A DNA stretch of 64,000 nucleotides from Phytophthora hibernalis. Taxonomy: Eukaryota; Oomycota; Peronosporomycetes; Peronosporales; Peronosporaceae. Shown here piece by piece: positions 32,301 through 45,221 of the stretch; positions within the stretch are counted from its first letter, which is position 1, and the number at the start of each line of letters is the position of its first letter. The notes under the pieces are model-generated. The model made no database searches. It had not been told where the DNA came from and saw nothing but the letters and a program-made list of their open reading frames with translations. The position numbers and the translations under genes are program-made. The stretch covers positions 124,001 to 188,000 of the forward strand of contig JAAKBF010000266.1 in assembly GCA_012656075.1 (NCBI GenBank), given 5' to 3'.

Positions 32301-35300
32301 GTGCAGTCCTCCGAGAGACGGCTACCAGCCTCCCACGTGCTTTGAGCTTCTGGATAGCCTCGCCACTTCACCAAGTATTGGTAGTGGCCGCTACGCCCGC
32401 GGCGCCTCAGTATCCTCTCGACATGGAAGTAGAGAGCGCCCTCATTACCAATCAGTGGGGGCGGGGACGCGACGGACGCGTCGACAGATCGGGACGCTCC
32501 GCGTCAGGCGTCGGCGTCGCGCGGTCCAGGGCCTGTTTAGGATCAAACGAAGCTCGTTACTGCCGTGGAGGGTTGCCAGCGACTCTTGGAGTCGCAGCGG
32601 ACTGACGTAGTGGCCCTGTGAGGGTCTCTGCACTCCGTCGAATCGACTGTGAACCACTTGACTCCAAGCGTGGCTCAGTTGGAGCATCGTGCGGGTAATC
32701 GCCAGCTGCAACTCGATCGCCTGAGCGAGGACCTCCGACACGCGCTCTATCGATGCTCGGAGAGCGGGAGGGCTGCCGCGCATGACCGTGCTGAGCTTCA
32801 GAAGCACTTTGGGTGGCTCCGTGACATCTACTCTCGCGTCGAGGCGTTGGAGAGCCGACTGCTCCGCCACCTGCGGCTGCTCCTCCTGCTGCGGCCGTTC
32901 CTCCGCAGGATATGATGCAGATGATGGTGAGCGCGCTTCGCTACTTCGTGAATTCGTCAGACTCTCAGAGTCATTTACCTCGGCCTGGTGATACGGCTTG
33001 AGAAGTCCCACGTAGAACGTCGGGTGTGTGGCCATAGCCGACGGCAGCTCCAACGTGAACGCGTTGCCATGGACCCCAATGACCGTGAACGGCCCCACAA
33101 ACCTTGGACGAAACTTCGTGCTGCCCACCGTCGTGACCGCCTGCATATGGATATTCTCAGCATTTAATAGGACCTGATCCCCATGTTTGAACACGTTCAC
33201 ATTCCTCCGCCCCTGGCGATCACTGTTTTCCTTCTGTGTGTCTTGGCAGCCACCATAGCGTCCCGGACGCGTTTTCTTAGTCTCGATGAACGCCAACAGG
33301 TTCCGTTTGACGGACGGACGCAGGTGTTTAAGACCCCGCGGAGCTTCGGCGTCAGCCTCTCCCCACCCAAATTAGAAGCCGGAGGTAACGACAGCGGCGT
33401 ACGCGGATGGCGTAGCCCGTTAACATAGAATGGGGTTAAATCAGTCGACGTATGCACACTCTTTTTCACCGCGGCTAGCCGCACCATCTTGCTGAGACAG
33501 CAAACGAAGCCCAAGACGCCAGTGTGGCCGCGCGCATCCGCCGGAAGCTCGAAGATGAAATCCATGCTCACGAGCGCCAACAATCGGCCGGCACCGGCAA
33601 GCTCATCCAGGGAGCCGACGACGAGGGAGCGGGTTTCACACGTTGGCACGTTTCGCACGTCTGCACGTACTTCCGAACCCACTTGTACATGTGAGGCCAC
33701 CAGAAGTTGCGCACCACAGACGTGTACGTCTTCTCACGTCCAAGATGGCCGCTGAGCGGCGTGTCGTGACCCTCGTACAGACCGCGATGTCGCAAGTCCT
33801 CGTCGTTAGGGACGACTACGCGAGGCCCGTCGCCTTCATCGACTTGGTAATAGAGAAGACCTTCGACCAAAGAGTAGCGGAGCAACCGCGAGCGCTGCCG
33901 CGCAGTTATCTTCACCGCTGCCTTCGGCTTACCGAGTGCCTTAACGAGATCAGCCAGATCTCCGTCCTCGGCGTACGGCTCTCGCGGAAGCTCATAGAGC
34001 GTGGACACGAGGTACTCAACGTGCGCCAGCTCGTAGTCCGGCCGTCGGGAAAGTGCGTCCGCGAGGATGCTCTGCTTCCCTGGCTTGTACCCCACCGTGA
34101 AGTTATACTCCGCGAAGAAGGAGAGCCATCGTGCCATGCGTTGGGAGAGATGAGGCGACGACGTTGCCGACCGCAAGGACGCATTGTCTGTGTAGATCAC
34201 AAAGGGTTTACTGCGAAGCAGGTGTACCCGAAACTTCACCAGCCCGTACTTCATAGCGAGAAGTTCCTTGTCGTGGACAGGGTAGTTCTTCTCTGCCGCC
34301 TTTAGTTGGCGCGACTGGAACGAGACAACTCGCTCTCTGCCATCGGCATCGACTTGCAGAAGCGCACAGCCAATGGCAAAGTCCGATGCATCGCATTCCA
34401 CACTGAACGGGCAAGATCGGAGCGCGCTGTAAGCTTCTTTTTATCAAAGCTTGCTGAGCCTCGTCGTTTCACGACCATTCCGTGTCCATCTTCGGGAGGT
34501 TGGTCAATGGTCGCGCCATCGGCATAATTGGCACTGTACTTGTGCAAGTAGTTGGCTAGGCCAAGCCACTTGCGTAGGTCATTCTGGGATACGGGAACCG
34601 GCCACTGCGCGATCGCGCACAACTTCTCGGATCCGCGCGGATGCCGTCCTTGTCAAGGAAACATCCCAATAAGGGAATCTCTTTGGCGCCGAAGATGCAC
34701 TTGTTGATGTTCGCATACAAGCGATTCTCGCGCATGCACATCAAAACCTCGATGAGGTGTTCGATGTGAGCCTCGACGGCCGTCTTGGCTTTCGAAGCAC
34801 GACTGTGCACGAAGATATCTGTGCGAACGCTTGCATCGGCCGAAAAGTTGCGTCACCAGACGATTAACCATGGCCGGCGCGTTTGACAGCCCCTGGGGCA
34901 TCAAAAGCCATTCCCACAACATCCCACTGGGAGTACTCACCTCTGTCAGGGGGACGTCGGACTTGCGCATCAGCAGCTGATAATAGCCGTCGACCATGTC
35001 GAGTGCGCTGAAGATAGTGCATCCTGCCATGTTGTTCTGCAACACGTCCTTCCGAGAGATTGGCGTGGACGCCGGTATTGTCGCTGCATTCAACTTGTTG
35101 AACGCGTGCACCATGCGCCACTTCCCGTTGGGTTTCTTCACGCAAAACGTCGGGGACGAGTGCTTCGACTTTGACTCGCGTACCATGCCCGCGGCATACT
35201 TCGCTGCGAAGAAGGGGTCGATTACGTCGACTTGCTCTATTGGTAGTGGCCACTGGCGAGTAGTGCAGTAGTTGGTGCCCGGAACCAGGTCAATTTCGTG

Positions 35301-35830
35301 CCGAGCCCCCTGTCCGGAGGCAACACTGACGGAGGATCATCGCTGACGACATCCGATATTTGTTTTCGACGGGTCCTTCAGGATAGCCGCGCCATACATT
35401 TTCTGCCTCAGCGAGGACCGATCATCTTCAAGCACCTCCGGGTTCATGACCGAAGAGGTGATCAGCTCGACCAAGTCGTGCTCGCGGTGGATGAGGAGCA
35501 TCTCCTCGAACTCGCCCGCCTTCAGTGAATCCAAAACTTCCACATATGAGAGCTCTTCCAGCTCGAGTAGCCCGCTACGGTAGACAGGGGCCAGATTCAC
35601 GCCTTCCTTGCGTTCTCCCGTGAGAACATCTAACACCACTGGTGTGGTCATCTTGCCCGAAGGGACCGCCCTGCGGTGTGATCTTGCAACGGCCGACCCA
35701 GCCTGAGCGTCTTCCAACGCGGGAGTCCCTGCTCGACCACTCTTCGTTGCGCGAGCACCGGCTCTGGCGACTTATCCTGTGCGTGCTGACCTCATGGATT
35801 TACGCCGGAGCTCCTCCATTTGACCTGTAA
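32290..35830 (-). pseudogene. Gypsy pol (RT, RNase H, integrase, chromodomain), degraded
   Basis: In order on minus: the RT N-terminal part (35250-34860; SPTFCVKKPNGKWRMV, FSALDMVDGYYQ, LMPQGLSNAPA); a small deletion near 34815-34850 that removes the YxDD catalytic box (RPMQAFAQ runs directly into IFVHSRAS); RNase H (34400-34000; MECDASDFAIGCALLQV, KELLAMKY, TDNASL, DALSRRPDY); the integrase zinc finger (33800-33640; HDTPLSGHLGREKTY...CETCQRVK); and the integrase core start SMDFIFELPAD. A second deletion jumps from AAVKKS straight to VHTSTDLTPFYVN, removing most of the D,D-35-E core. The integrase C-terminus follows (PRFVGPFTVIGVHGNAFTLE), then a chromodomain (ALYFHVERILRRRG, YQYLVKWRGYPEAQSTWE; about 32450-32310). 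Several further frame breaks. Confidence 0.85.
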
Positions 35831-37040
35831 ACTAATCAGATCAGCGAACTCAATTGCGAAGTCACGCTGATCGAGAACGGCGGAGATGCACTGTTCGCCT
35901 CTGAGGCGGTCAATCTCCTGAGGGGTGTAACCCTTCAGGAAGAGCCACTTCAGGAAGAGGTCCTCGGCCTGAGCACTCGTAGAAGTGTTCACGGGTTGGA
36001 CCCAGGGATAACCACAGACGGGCGCAAACCCACCCTTTTCTAAGGCTTCTTGCGGAAGCGGGTGAACCCCTTGAGCGAGGCTCGGTGTGGTGCCACCAAG
36101 ACGCACCCGACAGCCTCTAAGTTGTAACGAAACAACTGATGGAACTCTACCCAGGTTCATTCGAAAGCGCCCTTGGAAGTTCGGCCTCCGATTAGGCCGC
36201 GAGGTGCCAGGAGCTGCTCCAAGAACAACGGAGACCCAGCGTTTTCGACGGGCGGGAATAGCCCTTCAAATAAGAGACTCGGCACGCAAGGACCGTCGCA
36301 TTCAAGCAGCCGCATGTCGCTCCTGCTGCTCATCAAGAGCGTTGACAACAACTTCAGGCACGTGAACCTGCTCGTCCTCTTCCTCTGAATCGGAAGACGA
36401 CTCGAACAACGGCGGTTCTTTCTCCGCCGTGGTCACCTCTTGGAGAGAAGACTGGGAAGCAGCACGCTTCTTGTTCGCGGCGTGCTCGTCCAGAATGACG
36501 CGCGCGCTCACGGCCCTCCGACATAGTCAGGTTCTTGAGCGGCGAAGCCAGCTCGACATCGTCATCACTAGTGTCGCCCGCGGTGGCTATGCCTGTGCTT
36601 CAGCACCAACTGCAGCTGCAGGTTTGGACTCGTCGTCTTCGCCGCGAACGCCTTCCAGGGGCGGCTCCGGATTGTCGTTTAGGTCAGTCTCATCGCCTGA
36701 GCAACTAAACAGAGCATCAAGATCAGTATCAATGGAACCACTGGGACTGTGATCCACATGGACAAATCGAGGATTCGATCTGTTGTCGGGTGACATTGAT
36801 GACGACCGCCTTAGCTTACAGCCCGGGTTGCCGCCTCGACGAATTCATCGAGAGCCGAGGCCTTGCCGTGAGGCTTGGACGGCCTGGACTTCGACCGAGA
36901 GGTCTTAGTCTTGAAATGCACTTTTATGCCGTGGCGTGTCTTCTTCGAGGGCAGGTTGCACGGGGTAATGTGGAGGCCAGGAGTACTTGGGGACATTCCA
37001 AGCACCACGAACAAGCAGCCAACCGTGGCTCTCAACTGTC
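35790..37040 (-). other. Unrecognised minus-strand coding remnants
   Basis: Consecutive minus-strand segments with coding-like composition: KKTRHGIKVHFKTKTSRSKS (36900), an acidic stretch GSIDTDLDALFSCSGDETDL (36690), PPLFESSSDSEEEDEQVHVP (36400), GCRVRLGGTTPS, and KWLFLKGYTPQEIDRLRGEQ (35900). They lie upstream of the Gypsy RT on the same strand and could be its diverged gag/protease region or a separate gene. Frames change several times. I cannot name a family. Confidence 0.35.
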
Positions 37041-37479
37041 AACTGGATTCAATTGCGGGAAATGTTGGAAAACATCTTCTCGCTCCCGATTGGCTGATAA
37101 AGTATAAACCTAAGTTGAAGATGATGTAGCGGCGTTACTAGACGTGTGACCAGGTCACTCGTTCGAGATGGATACACATCGATTCCGCGTCACAAATAGT
37201 GCGGGACACCTCCGACGTGCAACAACCAACGGTTCACATTACATATAGGACAAACTGTAGGTTACTTAGAAATTGTATTACAGGCCAATTTAAGGTACAC
37301 CTACAAATCCACTCAGTCTTTAAACTACGCTATTCTAACCACTCGGCTGGGGTAGGGAACAAATGACATAGACATACAAGGAGGGGAAGCTATGTGCAGA
37401 TTATTCGTGATAGAGACAGTCAGTATAAATGAGAGGTAGGTGATTCTTGACCCTCATTTCTGAACGCGGAATGAACGTA

Positions 37480-39830
37480 CCAGGAGGGAAGCCGTTCAAG
37501 TGGCTCTGACGTGAGCTTACAGCTGCTGGTTGAAAGGTACGTAACCCGAAAGGGCTCAGCGTCGACTACACATATGTGAAACCAGGGGCTGCAGGGCGTC
37601 TTGATGCGTCAAAGAATGGCGTCGACTACTTTGTTGGTGTCTCATCTGTTGAGATCTCTAATGGTGAATTTTTAGAATTGACTCGATCGAAGTGTCACAA
37701 GTGAGGAGTATCTCATGGCATGTCAGGACTGCTTCAATTGCCAGTTCCACCAGCTCCAACGCCCAAGCGCCACTTTGTCCTGCCGTGGCAGCACCGACGA
37801 CGTCGACACCTGTTCAGAGAGCTACGCGCGCAACACGTGCTGTTTTCTGAGCCACAACGTCTGCTGATACTCCTCGATCTCGTACAGAATTGGCTGTTCC
37901 AGATCGAACAGAATTGGCTGTTCCGGAACTTACAGAATTGGCTGTTCCGGATCCTGCGGAATACACCATCACCACTGCTGTGAGGACGGAGGAAGAAGAT
38001 GGGAATAATGAAGGCGACGACCGTGAATGGGATCGTATCAAGCCATTTGATGAAGAGGCATTCATGACCGCCTTACGCAGTGAGGTTCTGTTCGGAGAGA
38101 CTTCACGTGACGGTGTCACCATGTCTGCGCCAGAGTCTTTTGAGTACGCCGCTTTTGATGGTGAGGACGAGGATGTTTTAGCTGACAACGCTATGGCGGA
38201 TGAAAGGAGAGTGAGGATGCAGACATGGTCACATCAAGTGATAATGAAGACCAAGTGGAACCGACATTCAAGGCAACTAAGGATGATGTGCGCCAGCTAA
38301 CGGCTACCGGTTGGGAAATCTACGAAGCTGATCTCATCTGTATTCTGCATAATACCGTATAATACCACATCCTTTTTCGGTATATGATGTCTGTATTTGC
38401 AGGTAATCTCAGCTTAGACGCTGCAGAAGATTACTACGACGGTGACTGGGGTCCCACTCGCGCGGCTCTGGCGTTCGCAGATTCGCCGCTGGGTCTAGTC
38501 TTCAACTTCCTTGTGGATATGCATCTCTGACGAATCAAATCGCTACAGTACGCAGAACATCCCAGAAATGACAGCGAAGCGACGCGAGGCGTTGCTGAAG
38601 CTGCAGGCAAATGATCCAGAAAGCCTGTTCGGGCGCTTTTTGATCTTAACGAAGAGCTTCTCCGCTTCTCCGCATCAAGCCTATCAAGCCTCATCGCTCG
38701 TGCCGTCGCTCCTGCTCGTGATGGATTGGCTGAGCATTGGTCGTCTGTCGAGGATGGCGTCATACCAAGGGAATGTTCTCTCGCTTTATGAAGTGTGCTC
38801 GCTTCGAGGCTGTCACTCGGTTCCTATACTTTAATGATACCCAAGCAGTGGAAGCCGTGGGGGATAAGGCACGGAAGATCAGGCAGCTGTTGCAAGCTGT
38901 TGAGAAGACATTCAGGCGCGGATACCTTCTAGATGCATGCATCTTTTTACGACGGAATGGTTCTCAATAGAAGCCGTTACAACCCCATGAAAGTCTACAT
39001 GAAGGACAAGCCTTCGAACTTGGGGACCAAGTTTCATCTTACCTGTTGCGCAGACCGTTTACCGCTCCAAGCAAGTTGCCGTATTCTGTATTATCCGGAA
39101 TGTGCTGTGCGGTTTTATACTGAATACACTAACCGGTACTGTTCGTATTCTGTATCTGACTGAAAAAAGGCGAGGTCTACTGCGGCAAGGCAGCTAAAAG
39201 TAAGAAAGAGAAGAACGTCGAACTGACTGCTGTCGTTAGGAGCATCACCAAAGTTTTGGGTGGTCAGACTTACAAGAGACTTACTGTGACGGTCAACTAC
39301 TATTTATCACTGCAGCTCTTAATCAAGCTGCACACCATGGGTCTCGTATCACGTGGGCACAATCCAAAAGGCTCGCCTTGGTTGGTGTCCTCTTATCCAG
39401 TACAAGCAACAAATGAAGCCGAAAACCATACCGTGTGGTCAGTATCGCATTGTACAGTCAACGAGGTACCAGTACCTTGTTGCTGTTGCCTGGATGGACT
39501 CTAGGCCAGTCGACATGATTGCCACGGGGTGTAGCACGAACCAGACAACAGTGAATCGGAGAGAGAAGGACGGCATGATCACAGTGACACCTTGTCCACA
39601 GCTAGTCGTGGACTACGTTCGTCGCATGGGCCGCGTGGACATCCACGATAAGCTACGGCTGCAACGGTAATCGTTCCAAAAGTGCATCACGTTCAAACAA
39701 TACTACAAGCAGCTAGTTTTAGGCATCGTTGGCATGGCTATCCTGAATGGGATGATAGTCCACAACATCTTAAAGAAGCAGAAAGGAGATAAGCACACCG
39801 CGCACGCAGCGTACATGTGACGTCTACTCA
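37480..39830 (+). pseudogene. piggyBac-like transposase (DDE_Tnp_1_7), degraded
   Basis: Plus-strand blocks in several frames: VDYTYVKPGAAGRLDASKNG then VDYFVG (about 37560-37640), an acidic linker with a 24-bp repeat, AEYTITTAVRTEEEDGNNEG (about 37960), RFMKCARFEAVTRFLYFND (38790), LNRSRYNPMKVYMKDKPSNL plus LTCCA (38970-39050), YLSLQLLIKLHTMGL (39300), WMDSRPVDMIATGC (39490), PQLVVDYVRRMGRVDIHDKL (39600) and YYKQLVLGIVGMAILNGMIV (39710). This order and the NPM-YMPDKP and MGxVDxHD-type motifs are those of piggyBac transposases. An unrelated AT-rich stretch at about 39060-39165 could be an intron or insertion. No TTAA-flanked ends were located. Confidence 0.75.
37884..37955 (+). repeat. 24-bp tandem repeat, three copies
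   Basis: ACAGAATTGGCTGTTCCRGA units start at 37884, 37908 and 37932 and encode TELAVPD/E repeats within the acidic linker of the piggyBac-like gene. Confidence 0.85.
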
Positions 39831-40137
39831 AGGAGCTGCTCAGATTTCGTGAGGTGAATCTAGAGACGCATTTAAACGGCGAAAATCTGGTTTCGGCCCC
39901 GTTTCACGAGGATATCACTCGTTGGTCGACACATCCAGTCTTTACGTATCCGAGACGCAGTCAAAACGCCGGCAAGATCGCGGTGATGCTGGCGTCCCGC
40001 TTCCGTCGAGTGGCGGGCGGTTAGACGAGAGCCGATGCGAGAGTACGCTACGTGGGAGGGAGCTTGGGCGAGCGGCGATGCTGGGAGGTCGCCACGTGAG
40101 AAGGACGAGCGGCGATTGCTGAGGGACGCCGCGCGGG
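39831..40137. other. Spacer between piggyBac remnant and Gypsy LTR
   Basis: About 300 bp, moderately GC-rich near 39960-40135, without a gene, RNA or repeat that I can support. Confidence 0.4.
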
Positions 40138-40559
40138 TGTAATGGGCTACCTGACAGCGGGCGACCACTGTTCTCTGTGGTGTGGTCCACATCATTGGTG
40201 TCCGCCACACGCGTGGTGTGTGGCACGTCAATGACTTAAGTCGTACATCAGTCGTACTTAAGTAGTACGCCAGTTGTAGTATTAAAGCAGTACATCTAAA
40301 TGGGTGGCTCCCGTTTGGACAGATCAGATTTGACAGGGATTCAGTATGCAGATAGTTAGCAGTAGTCAGAACTGCAACAGTGTTCTTAATATAAATCAGT
40401 TTAACTCTAACCCGGAAGTTCGCAAGTCAATTGGTACTCGGTACCATATTGAATAGGATGGCCAGGCCTTTGCACGCTTACAGCCGGAACGCCAGGTGTC
40501 TGTTGTGGTTAGCGGGTTAACGCTTCCTCTAAAGCTAAAGTGCATGTGACCCCGTCACA
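40138..40559 (+). repeat. Gypsy 5' LTR
   Basis: The 422-bp LTR starts TGTAATGGGC and ends TCACA. It is followed by a possible primer-binding site (CTGGTAGCACTTGTAG, 40561-40576) and then gag at 40625. It is related in inverse orientation to 30319-30740 and to the split LTR at 56974/62805. Confidence 0.82.
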
Positions 40560-40624
40560 CCTGGTAGCACTTGTAGTCACTCCCTCGACCGGCGCGGACT
40601 ACTACAATTAAGATCTCTCTGAGC

Positions 40625-42060
40625 ATGGACGAATCGGGTAGCCGTTTGCCGTCCCGGCGGGACTTTCCTAACCTCTCAGATGACCACGGGGCTACGCTGG
40701 AGAAGATGGTTAGTCTCCTGGACGAGGCAGCATTCGCTGTATTCCCCAACGAACGCTTCGACAAGTATGAGTCGTCGCTGGTTGCCCACGTGAGCGCTGA
40801 AGCGCAGGAAGCGGCTCGCGAGACAATGCAAGGTGAGACACAGAGTGCGACGCAGGCGAACACCTCGGGTCCTGCTCCGTACGCTGTGCGACAAGGAACA
40901 TCGAAGCCCGTCAAGAGGTCGGTGCCGATATTTTACGGCAAAGAAGCTGACAGTGTGGTCTTCTGGATTCGAGAGATCGAGATAGCGCTGAGCGTTGGAC
41001 AGATCAACGAGTCCAGGGCCCAAGTCGTCTTCGCGCTTTCCAATCTGGGAGGGCGTGCACACGCATGGGCGATGGCACGAGAGACGTCGGCTCCGGGGTA
41101 TTTCACCTCGTGGGCGTTCATGGAACAAGAGTTGCGTTCGACTTTCCTCTTGGCCAATGTGGCTTACCGCTATCGGTCTCTCTTCTTGCGCTGTAAGCAA
41201 GGAAAGCGTACGCTTCAAGACTACGTCATGGAGTTGCAGAACATCGAGGCCGCTATGGCGGGCGCCTTCCTCTCTAAGGACATCAAGGTGACGGTATTGG
41301 TGGACGCCGTTCAGCCGGGTCAGGTCTGGACGGAGCTATTCCTCAGACAGCCGACGTCTTTCAACGATTCGGTGCACGTCGCCATGCTGGAAGATCATTG
41401 CGTGCGCTCGGCGCAGGGGTATGCGGGTCGCAAAGACACGGTCAACGACGGTCCCACTCCCATGGAGATCTCGTCGGCTGAGTCGGCCCGACCTCAGCGT
41501 GACCAACGCGCGGGTGGTCGTGGCTTTGAATGCAACTAGTTTGGTCACTTCCGTCCGTCGGAACTGTCCAACGAACCCGTGGAAGGTTGGCAAGACCAAG
41601 ACGGCTCTGACGTCCCTTAACATGATTGAATCTGCGGGGTCGGAAAACGACGACTCCCAGTAGGTGCGGGACGCCCTGCTGGGAGACTTCGCTCCTCCTC
41701 GAGGTCGGTGGCTCTGCCACCTCCGCCTCCTGGAGAGCAAGTCCCAGGGACGACACTGTCGTGTCTCTCCGTGGCCGCTGTGCGGGTCTAACCTCGTGGT
41801 CGTCACTGCCAGCCTAAAAGGGTAGGACGAACAGCGGACGGTCCTGATTGATTCGGGAGCGTCCCACAATTTCGCGACGAAGTCCAGTGTCGCCAGGAAC
41901 AGTGCATTGTGTGCTAGTGCTTTGGAAGCATCTAAGAATAATACCAATGTATCTGTTCACCTGGCGACTGGGTCCATCGTGTCTACGCGATAGGGTCGAT
42001 CTTATCCTCGGCATACCTTGGTTGGCAAAGCACAAGCCTTGGAAAGACTGGAGAAGTCGC
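40625..42060 (+). pseudogene. Gypsy gag and protease, truncated element
   Basis: Gag opens at the ATG 40625 and reads 304 codons: a retrotransposon-gag type capsid region (PIFYGKEADSVVFWIREIEI, FLRCKQGKRTLQDYVMELQN), then a TAG (41538) inside the zinc knuckle (ECN*FGHF). A shifted frame holds RRNCPTNPWK. The aspartic protease follows at about 41830-42040 with VLIDSGASHNF and DLILGIPWLAKHKPW. Beyond 42060 only low-identity remnants remain (including a degenerate roughly 90-bp repeat at 42361-42493), and the element is cut off by the LINE at about 42680. RT and integrase are missing. Confidence 0.78.
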
Positions 42061-42679
42061 ACCATCGGTGCTAGTCACAATCCCTCGAGAACAGATCCCT
42101 GGCGGGTCATGTCCCCTCTTCTTCCCGGGACGGGTTTGTGCACAAGCATCGCATGCCACGCGGCGAACGGCACTTCACAGATATTAGGGAAGTACTCGAA
42201 CTGCGTACGGCGTTGCCGTCCCGTGCCCTGCATCTTCGAGAGCCCAAGCTCCTTCGGTGGATGTGGGAGAATGTACGGAGGTTTCGTGTGTGTCTCACGA
42301 TAAGGCTCATGGATCTCCCAAGATCGACAGCATCGCTCAGGCCCCTGGAGCCAGGAATGGACAAGTCGCTGGAGCCAATACTCGCGCAACGAAGCGTGGT
42401 TGAGCAGGGTCTTCCACTACGCAAGGCGTCGATGCTGGGTCAACTCGCGCAGTACAAGTCGCTGGAGCCGGTCCTCGCGCAACGAAGAGTGGTGGCTGTG
42501 GGGGACACCCTAACTGCTGACCGACCGTTATGCGTGGTGAACTTAAGAGAATTGCGATCAACCACCGTTCCAATGTGGCTATTGTATGTCCAGCAACAAT
42601 CCGGGCTCTGTTGGGATTCTAACCGTGTAAATCTCTGCCGTTTTTCGGAAAATCTGGAGACTTTGTACCGAGGTGACTT

Positions 42680-45216
42680 CTATACGATCGTATTTGGACC
42701 GAAGTAGTACTGGAGCCTTACTGTCGGGGATCCAGGGGTTATCTGCCCAAGCGAAAGTTCCCCAAAAGCTTTGAATTCTCGACTCGGTAGTAATACTGCT
42801 TCTATATCATCCAGATGCACTTCGACTTCGATTAGTTCTTTTGACTTCGGTTGATAGGTCGAGCTGCGAAGCGCTCGGCTCGCGACCGCTGCAAGCTGGG
42901 GAATGGATGTGTTTGCATGTTCTCGCCGAAGTTGCTGCTCCTCATCCGTGGGTACAAGCGTTGTACCTACCTCCAATTACAATTGTTTGCTTCTGCTACT
43001 ACAAATGATTTTCGAGATGTTGTCCATGGGCTTATCAGCGGTTCCACTCCGGTTAATCCCATCCAATAGCGCCAGGCTGATAAATGTCTTGTTTGCCTAT
43101 TAGCCACGCCATAGCCACTTTCACTCGCTGTGCTTGGATCGCTACTGGTATTGCGATTAGACCCAATCCTCCTGCTTTCTTGGGTGGTGAACATTTGTGT
43201 CTGCTGGGATCCTCTTTCATCTGACGGTGCCACAAGAATTGTTTTGCATGTTAACAATCCGAGTGCACCCGTCAGGTGTTGGTAGGAACACTTTTGCCGT
43301 AAACAGTATTGCCGGAATCACGACTGTGTTGAGTAAATCAACTGGATCTCTCACAGTCGTCGCCGCTCGTTCTGCCGTGGCCATTCTCCGCTGGAGCCCT
43401 CGAATTCGTTTGGCCCAGTTGCCCTTGGCGAGGTCCGCAAATCCGACTTCGTGACCCAGATACCGAATTGTGTCGCCCAGGGCTAAGACCGGGATACAGC
43501 ACCATTGTGAAGTGACCACTGCTTTGTTCAAGAAAATAAACTTACTTTTCGCCTGTTGCACTTTTTAGTCCCGATATTTTACCAAACTCATTGACAATTT
43601 CGAGGACTTGAGGGAGTTGACCGCTCTTGTCTAAGAAAACTGTCGAATCTTCTACGAAGGCTGAGAAAGCGTGTCGTTCTTCCGTCAAGCCGGTATGAAC
43701 AGGAATCCCTTGATATGCTTGTGTTGTTGAATCGCTAGAGCTAGTAATTCCGCGGCTAGAATGAACAGTAGCGGGGCTAGCGGACAATCCTGCCGTATTC
43801 CAGATTTCACCTCCATCGGATCCGAAAGCTCTCCGTTGACGTTGAACTGTTGTGTGTTCATGTAATCTATCCACCAGGTCGATAAAATCATCCACGAAAC
43901 CAAACTGTTTGAGAACCTCTAAGAGGTAGACTCGATCCAATGTATCATAGGCTTTTGCAAAATCCAGAAGCAATATGCCAGCACTATCCGATGCTGACAG
44001 GAGGGTATTCATAATTCCGGCTTCCAGCTGTGCTAACATCATAATTACCGCTCGATCCATTTGGCGTCCATGTACAAACCCTTGTTGGGTGCTGCCGATG
44101 AGGTTGCCCAAAAATCGCTGTAGTCGTGAAGCTAAAATTTTTGCAAAGAGCTTGTAGCTGGTGTGTAGCAATGAAATCGGCCTGTAGTCCAAAGCATTTG
44201 AGGAGTCTCCTTTTTCCTCAGTGGCACAACAATTGCCTTCAGAAATGAGTCCGGCGGTGGCTTGCCCTGCAATAGCTCATTGCATACTTCCGTGAGTCTT
44301 AGAATCATCGCACCTGCACAGTCAAGATAAAAATCATTCTTCAGCCCGTCTTCCCCACTGGATTTGTGGCGTTGTAACCCGGCCACCGCTGCGAGTAAAT
44401 CGTCCTCAGTAATCGGTGTCATCAGTTGTTTGTTGTCCTGCTGACGAACTTTCCTCTCAGGAGGAATTGTTGCAAATCGACTTATTGCTTCCTTCATTTC
44501 TGCTGAAGACAAGTTGCTATGGCGACGGCCCATTATATTTGCCCAAACTCGTGAGAATCGTTCTGGAATTGGCATCGTCTCGTCAAATGTTGCCCCTCAG
44601 GAGGATTGATCTGTGTTACCGTTTGATCCCGCTCCCAGACAGCCGTTCGCCACCAGCGTGTTTAGTAGTTGTACTCGACTGTCAATATTTTCGCGCAATT
44701 GCCGTTGCATTTTACTGCAGTGCCGTAGCCGCTTCCGCTTGTCCTGCTGAGCCCAAATTTTCACCGCCTTCTTACATTGCTTGACCCACGCATCCCAATC
44801 CAGACACCACCGGCCTTGTTTTGGTGATTTACCGGTCAATTCGCGTAATAAATGAGTTGCGCACAATGATCTCCTGAATGGGATACACTATCCTCCGGGT
44901 TTGTCGCTTTACTTTCGGTAAAGCTGGGTTACGCAAATGCAACATTACTTCGGAGTGATCCGACGGCGCAGGAGGCAATTGCACTTGTAACTAATGGAGC
45001 CATGACGTCCGGGTTGCCGGCAAATAAAATCTATCCAGGCGGCTTGCTGTGTCTCCTCTCCAAAACGTGAAATGTTCATGTGCCTCCAATTGTAACTCAT
45101 CTAAGGCTGAGCCTAGCTGTATGCGCGCATCCGAGAGCTCCGCTTGGCGAATTAAACTCGATAGCTCCTCACTTTCTGTACTATCTGGTCGATCCCTCGT
45201 CTATCCAAGATGGGTG
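42680..45216 (-). pseudogene. LINE ORF2, endonuclease end plus reverse transcriptase
   Basis: Continuation of a LINE interrupted by the Copia element. On minus, right to left: the endonuclease C-terminus (FTFWRGDTASRLDRFYLPA, about 45060); RT lead-in (AAVAGLQRHKSSGEDGLKND); then MDYRPISLLHTSYKLFAKIL, LLLDFAKAYDTLDRVYLLEV and GIRQDCPLAPLLFILAAE. The usual YADD box reads AFVEDSTVF, so catalysis is doubtful. A C-terminal region with RYLGHEVGFADL follows. Several frame breaks; the 3' end near 42680 is approximate, with no clear poly(A). Confidence 0.8.
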
Positions 45217-45221
45217 CTTCC

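Larger units (their letters stand above)
30319..35830 (-). mobile_element. Defective chromodomain Gypsy element
   Basis: The order on minus is pol (RT, RNase H, integrase, chromodomain), a region holding an opposite-strand ORF, polypurine tract, 3' LTR. The 5' LTR and gag are not recognisable; unidentified coding remnants lie at 35790-37040. Deletions have removed key catalytic parts, so the copy is dead. Confidence 0.75.

Noticed and set aside
32600..32990. Antisense coiled-coil-like frame (QLEHRAGNRQLQLDRLSEDL), also present at 63076-63438
   Set aside because: It overlaps the Ser/Arg-rich integrase linker, which is readable in the sense strand. The frame is broken by TAG and TGA just upstream and has no ATG. 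Kept separate from the better supported antisense ORF at 30820-32300.
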